Below are positions 1 to 5,152 of a DNA stretch of 7,611 bases, piece by piece; position 1 is the stretch's first letter; each line of letters starts with the position of its first letter. This stretch comes from Planctomycetota bacterium (GTDB taxonomy: Bacteria; Planctomycetota; UBA8108; UBA1146; JAJFFE01): contig JAGQRC010000150.1 of NCBI GenBank assembly GCA_020425835.1, forward strand, positions 1 to 7,611, read 5' to 3'. A model generated the notes under the pieces. The model did not search any database. It was given only the letters and a program-made list of their open reading frames with translations, and was not told where the DNA came from. Position numbers and translations under genes: made by a program.

Positions 1-81
1 GGTTGCCTTGGTTCCCTTGGTTCCCTTGGTTCCCTTGGTTCCCTTGGTTCCCTTGGTTGCCTTGGTTGCCTTGGTTGCCCT
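1..81. repeat. 9-bp tandem repeat encoding (Gly-Asn-Gln)n
   Basis: Nine consecutive 9-bp units are visible. On the plus strand they read ggttgcctt, then five copies of ggttccctt (10-54), two of ggttgcctt and a last diverging ggttgccct. The repeat reaches the left edge and probably continues past it. The period is a multiple of three, so copy-number change keeps the minus-strand frame and only adds or removes Gly-Asn-Gln units. The two unit variants differ only in the Gly codon (GGG or GGC), so the protein repeat is perfect although the DNA repeat is not. Confidence 0.95.
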
Positions 82-1420
82 CGGAAGTTGTCCGTGCGTC
101 CGCCTCGGCGGCCGCACGGTTCGCCGACCGGGCGCGATCGATCGCGTCACGAGCCTCGGCGTAGGCGCTGGCCTCCTCCTCGGACGCGCGCTGCGCCTCG
201 GACGGGTCGGATCCGCGTGCTTCCGTAGACCGGCCTGCCGCTCGCTGAGCTCGGTCGAGCGCTTCGGCCGCGCGATTCAGCTCCCGCCGCTCGAGATCCG
301 ATGCTTCCGCGCTCTCGGAAGCCGCGGCTCGCTGGTCCGCGCTCCCCTGCTGCGATTGCTGACGGGCGCCGGCGGCCCGATCGGCGGCCGAACGGCGCGC
401 CTGCTCGGCCTGGCCCTTGGCGTCCGCGGCAGCCTCGGAACGTTCCGACGCCTGACGACCGAGCTGGTTCCACTCGGCATCCTCGGAGAGTCGCTGGGCG
501 ACCTCCTCCGGCGAGGCGCCGGCCGAGCTCGCCTCGTCGAGTCGCTCGCGCCCCTTGCGCGCCGCGTCGCGGGCCGCTCGCTCGAGCGCGTCGACGGTGC
601 GGGCCAACGCCTCCAGGTCCCTTGCGTCGGACTCGGCGCTCCTGGACCGACTCGAAGAGCTGTGGCTCGATGAAGAGTCGCGCTCGGACGACGCGCTCGG
701 ATCGGGTTCGCTCCGTGCATTCCGCTCGCGAGACTCGACCGCGGACTCGATGTCCTTGGCGAGTCTCTCGGCACGCTTCTGGAGTTCGCTCAGCTCCGCG
801 GCGGAGCGGGCCCGAGAACCATCGGTATCGCTCGGGCTGCGATTCAGCTCCTGCTGCTCTCGGAGCAGATCGTCGACGGCTTGCTTCGCCTCCTCGAGAT
901 TCTGGATGTCGCGCGAGGCCTGCTCGATGTCGCCGGTACGGTCGCGCAACTCTCGTTGGCGGTTCACCAGCGCCAGGACCGTCTCGCGTCGACGCTCCAG
1001 CTCCTTCAACTCCTCACGAAGCCTCTCCGGATCGATCGACCGATCTTGCAGGATCGCCAGGATGCGCTCGAGGGATGACCGAACTTCCGTGACTCGATCC
1101 AAGAGCGCGACGTCGTAGTCTTCCCGCTCGAGCTGCTCGGAGATCTTGCGCATCTCGTCCGTCAGCAACGACTCGATGAGTTGGTTGCGCGCGCGCTCGA
1201 GCCGATCCGCATCTTCGGGCTGGGAGCGGCGGACGGCGTCGCGGAGCGCTTGCATCTGCTTCTCGACCGAGATCAGGTACTCGCGCGCCTCCTCCTGCAT
1301 CCGGGACAGCCGACTCCCGGTCTGCGCCAACACAGGAAGGCTCAGCGCGCAGAGGACCAGACTTCCCACGAGCGCGCCCCACCAGGTCCGTCTCGAGTCG
1401 CTGTACCCACATGGTCGCAC
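1..1420 (-). CDS. Secreted Ala/Glu/Arg-rich coiled-coil protein with Gly-Asn-Gln repeat tail (3' end beyond window)
   Basis: The reading frame is open from codon 1418-1420 to the left edge (473 codons, no stop), so the C-terminus is missing. I chose the GTG at 1418-1420 because an AAGGAG Shine-Dalgarno sits 6 nt upstream (1427-1432) and because it starts a good signal peptide: Arg10-Arg11, a hydrophobic run at about 15-31, and cleavage after the VLA at 30-32. An in-frame ATG at 1556-1558 lacks a Shine-Dalgarno and would add 46 Gly-rich residues. The mature protein has a Leu/Glu/Arg heptad-like coiled coil (about 41-225), a Ser-rich linker (about 242-261, eight Ser and one His at 249-257), and a second helical stretch very rich in Ala, Glu, Arg, Asp and Ser (about 262-445). 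From residue 448 it is a (Gly-Asn-Gln)n tandem repeat. It follows the DUF4175-like gene by 179 bp and probably works with it at the envelope. I recognise no named family, and function is unknown. An extended periplasmic spacer or structural protein is a plausible inference. Confidence 0.8.
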   Translation of the reverse strand, partial: MRPCGYSDSRRTWWGALVGSLVLCALSLPVLAQTGSRLSRMQEEAREYLISVEKQMQALRDAVRRSQPEDADRLERARNQLIESLLTDEMRKISEQLEREDYDVALLDRVTEVRSSLERILAILQDRSIDPERLREELKELERRRETVLALVNRQRELRDRTGDIEQASRDIQNLEEAKQAVDDLLREQQELNRSPSDTDGSRARSAAELSELQKRAERLAKDIESAVESRERNARSEPDPSASSERDSSSSHSSSSRSRSAESDARDLEALARTVDALERAARDAARKGRERLDEASSAGASPEEVAQRLSEDAEWNQLGRQASERSEAAADAKGQAEQARRSAADRAAGARQQSQQGSADQRAAASESAEASDLERRELNRAAEALDRAQRAAGRSTEARGSDPSEAQRASEEEASAYAEARDAIDRARSANRAAAEADARTTSEGNQGNQGNQGNQGNQGNQGNQGNQGN

Positions 1421-1426
1421 GATGGT

Positions 1427-1432
1427 CTCCTT
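1427..1432 (-). promoter_or_regulatory. Shine-Dalgarno AAGGAG for the coiled-coil gene
   Basis: Read on the minus strand, AAGGAG lies 6 nt before the GTG at 1418-1420. It is the strongest ribosome-binding site in the window. It decides the start of the coiled-coil gene in favour of GTG over the upstream ATG at 1556-1558. Confidence 0.75.
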
Positions 1433-1479
1433 CGGCTCTCGCCGGAACGCCCGGGTCCAGGGGTGTCCGTCGATTTCGT

Positions 1480-1516
1480 GAGATTCGCCGGCGCCGCCGG
1501 CGGGGCCTCCGCCCCA
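1480..1516 (-). other. Two adjacent GC-rich hairpins between the DUF4175-like and coiled-coil genes
   Basis: On the minus strand, GGGGC-ggag-GCCCC (about 1502-1515) is followed by CGCCGGC-ggc-GCCGGCG (1486-1502), a 7-bp stem with a 3-nt loop. The two stems touch and share position 1502. No T-run follows, so this is not a standard intrinsic terminator. They lie in the 179-bp gap, about 65 bp before the GTG of the next gene, and could slow or partly stop transcription or stabilise the RNA end. In a GC-rich genome such stems also arise by chance. Confidence 0.3.
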
Positions 1517-1599
1517 TCTCGAGTCTACGCCAAGGCCCCGACCGAGACGAGCCTCCATCGCTCGGCCCGGTGGGCCCCGACGAGTGTCGGAAACGGCCA

Positions 1600-3807
1600 C
1601 TACTGCTCACCTCTGGGCGGAGCCGCCCCGGGGCCGAGGCTCTCCCGGACCTTCTCCTTGACGTGCTCCTCGAGCTGTCGCTGGGTGCCGATGAGCTCCT
1701 CGACCTTGCGAATGAGCGATCGGAGGTCCCCCCACTCTCGCAGGTCGACCAGGAGGTCGCGCAGCGTCCGCTCCACGACGAGCTGCTTCTCGACGACGCC
1801 GAGAATCGCCTCCCGCGTCGACTCCCGACCTGCGCTGACCAACGTGTTCAGACCTTCGAGCGCGGGCGGCGCGAGCTCGGTGGCGATGGTGTCCAACCTG
1901 GACCGAACGCCCTCCACCCTCGCGAGCTCCTTCCAGACCAATCGGTTCTCGCGTGCGCGGGCGATGATCTCGGCCACCCGACCGACCGACTCCTCGAGCC
2001 GCTCTCCGACACGGTCCTGAGTCAAACGCGACTGCCGCACGGAGGGCAGGTCTTTCTCGAGCACCTTCGCGGAAGGGGACATGGCATCGGCGATCGACTC
2101 GATCTCCTCACGACCCTCTCGTTGCCACTCGAGGCACTGCTCCAGGCTCTCTCGGACCAACGACAGCTCATCCTGGAGGATCCGCATCAACTCATCCTCG
2201 GCGACGATCGTCAGCACGTAGCGACGCGATGTCCCGAGCTGTTGGATCGCGTCGAACGCCTCGACGACGTACTCGATCCGTTGCCCCTCGACCAGTTGCA
2301 TCGGCTCCACGTCGATCGTCGGGCCGACTTCCGCCTTGGTCGCCCCCTTGCCGAAGGCATCCAGGTCGATCGTCGCCAGCGGCGGAGTTTCGTTCCGATG
2401 GGTCGCCGCCCCGCTCTCCTCGCCGCCCGGCTCGGACGTCTCCCGACGGAAGACAATGCGTCCTTGCACGAGTCCGTAGTCATCGGTCGCGACGATCGAC
2501 ATCGGGAACTGAGCCCGCGTGCTCACCTCGGTGTTGCGCCCGGGTGCCAGCACCTGGACGATCGGCGGCTGATCGGGGATCACCGCGACGCGGTAACGGA
2601 TCGGGCTCGGGTTCTCGAAGCCGTCCTCGGACGTCAACTCGAAGTGGTACGTGCCGTCGCGCTGCGCTTCGAAAGATCCGGCGATCTTGGTCCCGCCACC
2701 GATCTCGAGGTCGAGACGATCCGCGTGCCGTTCTCCGCCCGCGGAATACTCCTCGACGAAGACCGCCTTGCCGACGGGGATCGACGTCGTGGCGTCGTAG
2801 TGCACGATGGTCCCGACCGGCACCTTGACGTGACCACCGAGGTTGCGCTCCGAACTGGCGCCGTCACTGCTCAACTTGTCGAGGCCCGTGTAGTCGGGGT
2901 AGTCGAACTGGAGAGAGATCTCCTCGATCCGCGGTCGGTTCCGGACCAGCACCTCGTGGAACTCGCTCCGGAAGTCGCCACAACGCACGCGGAATCGGAA
3001 GTCGCGTGTCACGTTGCCGAAGACCTTCCGATAGGTATCGACGCCGTTGCGTTCGAGACGCTCGAGCGGGAACTCCTCCCGTCCGCCGTCCGAGAACATC
3101 GCCTCGAGGACGACACGCGCGTCACCGCCCCGCACCTTCCGAGCGACGACCGACAGAGGATCTCCCATGGCGATCAGCGTCCGCAAGTCGGTCGGTTGAT
3201 CGATCTCCAAGAAGTAGGACCTCGGCCAAGGGACGCGGCGGAACAGCACGTTGCGCTTCAGATAGGCGTCCGCAAGGTCACCTCGGATCGCGGCGCCGAC
3301 GGCGAGTGGTGCAGTGAGCACGAGCAAGAACAAGAGCGTGGTCGTCAAACCGCGGGCAGACACCAACGACGCGGTATCGACGTTCGCGATCTTCTCCTCG
3401 GCCTCGCGCACGGTTCGCTCGAGCAGGTACGCTGAGTAGTTCTGGCGACGTGGATTGTCCTCCGCAGCGAGCTGAACAGCGGTGATGAGAGACTGCTCCA
3501 GGTCGGACGCCGACTCGATCCGACCGGCGAGCCACGCGTCGCTGACGCGGCGTCGAGTCGTCAGCACGAACACTCTCAACGCGAGGAGGATGAACGTCAG
3601 CGCGGCGACGATGTTGATCACCCGAATGCCGAGGGGCAGATCGAGCGACCAGTCCAGCAGGAATGTCGCCCAGATCAGCAGCACGACGACGACCCCGAGT
3701 CGCAGGAAACCATCGGCCGCCCGGATTCGCCGGCGTCGAAAACGCAGAGCGCGAATTCGGGCGAGCGCCCGCTCGGGACGTGGTGGACTGGTCGTACCCG
3801 CGTTCAT
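1600..3807 (-). CDS. DUF4175-like membrane protein with periplasmic Ig-like region and C-terminal coiled coil
   Basis: A protein of 735 residues from the ATG at 3805-3807; a GTG at 3850-3852 would give 750. Neither start has a clear Shine-Dalgarno; I prefer the ATG. After an Arg-rich cytosolic N-terminus come membrane segments at about 35-53, 61-82 and 154-173. Between the second and third is an acidic/helical segment (about 88-145) containing SLITAVQLA, typical of DUF4175-like planctomycete proteins. A beta-rich periplasmic region follows (about 190-535) with FDYPDYTG near 301-308, an IPDQPP motif at 410-415 and DDYGL at 442-446. Residues about 537-723 are a charged coiled coil, and the tail is Pro/Gly-rich. 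The known TIGR02302/DUF4175 proteins have 2-3 N-terminal membrane helices and a long external Gln/Gly-rich tail. Here that tail is absent but appears in the next gene. The biochemical role is unknown; a cell-envelope scaffold is inferred. The family call is by motif recall, not by a profile search. Confidence 0.83.
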   Translation of the reverse strand: MNAGTTSPPRPERALARIRALRFRRRRIRAADGFLRLGVVVVLLIWATFLLDWSLDLPLGIRVINIVAALTFILLALRVFVLTTRRRVSDAWLAGRIESASDLEQSLITAVQLAAEDNPRRQNYSAYLLERTVREAEEKIANVDTASLVSARGLTTTLLFLLVLTAPLAVGAAIRGDLADAYLKRNVLFRRVPWPRSYFLEIDQPTDLRTLIAMGDPLSVVARKVRGGDARVVLEAMFSDGGREEFPLERLERNGVDTYRKVFGNVTRDFRFRVRCGDFRSEFHEVLVRNRPRIEEISLQFDYPDYTGLDKLSSDGASSERNLGGHVKVPVGTIVHYDATTSIPVGKAVFVEEYSAGGERHADRLDLEIGGGTKIAGSFEAQRDGTYHFELTSEDGFENPSPIRYRVAVIPDQPPIVQVLAPGRNTEVSTRAQFPMSIVATDDYGLVQGRIVFRRETSEPGGEESGAATHRNETPPLATIDLDAFGKGATKAEVGPTIDVEPMQLVEGQRIEYVVEAFDAIQQLGTSRRYVLTIVAEDELMRILQDELSLVRESLEQCLEWQREGREEIESIADAMSPSAKVLEKDLPSVRQSRLTQDRVGERLEESVGRVAEIIARARENRLVWKELARVEGVRSRLDTIATELAPPALEGLNTLVSAGRESTREAILGVVEKQLVVERTLRDLLVDLREWGDLRSLIRKVEELIGTQRQLEEHVKEKVRESLGPGAAPPRGEQ

Positions 3808-3925
3808 GCTCGTGGACCGTTTCGCTCGGGGGATTCGTCGGACCTGGACCACGGCGACGCGTCCGGGATCCGCACTGCGGTGCGTCGAGTCCGAACGGGG
3901 GTGGCGACCGGCTCCAGCCTCTGTC
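3808..3925 (-). other. Short intergenic spacer between the prenyltransferase-like and DUF4175-like genes
   Basis: About 118 bp (73 bp if the upstream GTG at 3850-3852 is the true start). It holds one small hairpin, CGCAC-tgcg-GTGCG at 3871-3884 (5-bp stem, 4-nt loop), with no T-run. I see no convincing promoter, Shine-Dalgarno or terminator, so the two genes may share a transcript. Confidence 0.4.
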
Positions 3926-5152
3926 TCATCGCTCGAAGATCGGAAGGTACTGGTACGGGATCTGGAGGATCACGCAAGCCATCGCGGTTCCGTAGTTCCG
4001 GCCGACGAGATCGCGCCAGTATCCATTGGGGTGCTGCAGACGGAGCAGGTCGCTCCAGACCTTCCCGTGCCAGTGCTCCCAGTAGTCCCCGCCGGCTTGG
4101 AACGCGGCCTGGGTACCGTAGTACATCCCGTAGTAGTAGTCGAAGCGCCCTTCCGGAGCCCGGCTGAACGAGAACAGATTCTGGTTCAAGTAGCCGAGAC
4201 CCGCCTCGATGTGAGCGTCGTCGTAGACCCCGGCTCCGTACAACGCGGTGACTCCGGCCGCGGTGAGCGCGAACGAGTATCGGGTCATCTGCCGTTGACC
4301 ACCCGGTCCGTCCTCGATCTGGTAGTTGAAGGCGCCGTTACGGTGGTTGTAGGAGTTCTTGACGTAGTCGATCGCGCGATCGATGACCGACTTCGGCACG
4401 TGAATGCCGGCGTTGTTGGCCGCCCTCAACGCCATCACCTGACAGACGGTGATCGACATGTCCGCGTCGGGCGCACCCGGTTGATATCGCCACCCCCCGT
4501 TCGGGTTCTGCGCCTCCACGATGAGCGAGATGGACTGCTTCAGCTTGGTGCCGACGCTCTCCATCCCGGTCATGCCGTACACCTCGGCGAGGAAGAGGGT
4601 CGCGAATGCGTGACTGTACATCCGCGATTCCTGATGCGTGATGAACCCGTTGTGCTGCACCTGCTTCAGGATGAAGTCGAGTCCTCGTTCGATCTGCTCA
4701 CCGTACTCCCCACGGCCGGGAAGACTGCCGTTGGCGAGGAAGGCCATACAGGCCAGGGCGGTCACCCCCACGTGCTTGCCGAGGGAACCTCGGTAGTCGA
4801 AGTGAACCTTGCGACCGATCTTGTCCGTCCACGATCCGTCGTCGTTCTGAGTGCTCCGCAGATACTCCAGACCGCGGCGCACCGCGCGTTGAGCGTCGAG
4901 ATCGAGGCGGTCGGCAGCCGACGTCGAGCGCTGCAACATCGCGAGTTCGCGATCGACGCTCCCGGACTCGTCGGGCAACGCGTCGCCGGACCGGGGCGGC
5001 AGGGCCACCGGTGGTCGCGCCGCGGGAACCGACGGGCCGTCGCCGCCACCCTTCGCGAAGGCGCCGAACGTCAGCACGAACAGGATCACCGGGGAAAGAG
5101 CCATCGCGAAGCGAAGAGCGGATCCACGCGGGCGCGGCAGGCTGTCGATCAC
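3926..5152 (-). CDS. Secreted prenyltransferase/squalene-oxidase-repeat (alpha/alpha-barrel) protein
   Basis: A protein of 408 residues from the GTG at 5150-5152. The start is supported by AAAGGA 9 nt upstream and by a signal peptide: Arg7/Arg9/Arg14, a hydrophobic stretch at about 15-32, and cleavage after the AFA at 31-33. A Gly/Pro-rich linker (about 34-64) precedes repeated helical hairpins of the squalene-cyclase/prenyltransferase type. These carry QW-like turns QNDDGSW (102-108), QNPNGGW (215-221), a looser one near 271-277 (RNGAFNY), and QHPNGYW (373-379). An aromatic patch occupies 337-346. The Asp-rich general-acid motif of triterpene cyclases (DxDD) should lie near 229-232, but the residues there are DADM, so cyclase chemistry is doubtful. 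Protein prenyltransferases are cytosolic, whereas this one is exported. The gene overlaps the propeller gene by 4 bp, implying translational coupling. The fold call is confident. The substrate is unknown, and a lipid- or protein-binding role is inference. Confidence 0.88.
   Translation of the reverse strand: MIDSLPRPRGSALRFAMALSPVILFVLTFGAFAKGGGDGPSVPAARPPVALPPRSGDALPDESGSVDRELAMLQRSTSAADRLDLDAQRAVRRGLEYLRSTQNDDGSWTDKIGRKVHFDYRGSLGKHVGVTALACMAFLANGSLPGRGEYGEQIERGLDFILKQVQHNGFITHQESRMYSHAFATLFLAEVYGMTGMESVGTKLKQSISLIVEAQNPNGGWRYQPGAPDADMSITVCQVMALRAANNAGIHVPKSVIDRAIDYVKNSYNHRNGAFNYQIEDGPGGQRQMTRYSFALTAAGVTALYGAGVYDDAHIEAGLGYLNQNLFSFSRAPEGRFDYYYGMYYGTQAAFQAGGDYWEHWHGKVWSDLLRLQHPNGYWRDLVGRNYGTAMACVILQIPYQYLPIFER

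Noticed and set aside
1..81. CRISPR-like or intergenic repeat array
   Set aside because: The unit is only 9 bp with no spacers, and it is in frame within an open coding sequence.
8..673. Plus-strand frame beginning with a Val-Pro-Leu repeat
   Set aside because: It is the reverse-strand reading of the Gly-Asn-Gln repeat and of the coiled-coil gene; the rest is Arg/Gly/Leu-rich without structure.
1014..1610. Minus-strand frame starting near the DUF4175-like stop codon
   Set aside because: It is out of frame with the signal peptide and coiled coil, is extremely Arg-rich, and has no ribosome-binding site at its start.
1411..3435. Long plus-strand open frame (674 codons) opposite the DUF4175-like gene
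   Set aside because: It is the antisense shadow of a high-GC gene: stop codons are rare there. Its residues (Arg/Leu/Asp/His-rich, no domain) look random, whereas the minus-strand protein has membrane segments and family motifs.
3871..3884. Terminator downstream of the prenyltransferase-like gene
   Set aside because: The stem is only 5 bp and no T-run follows on the minus strand.
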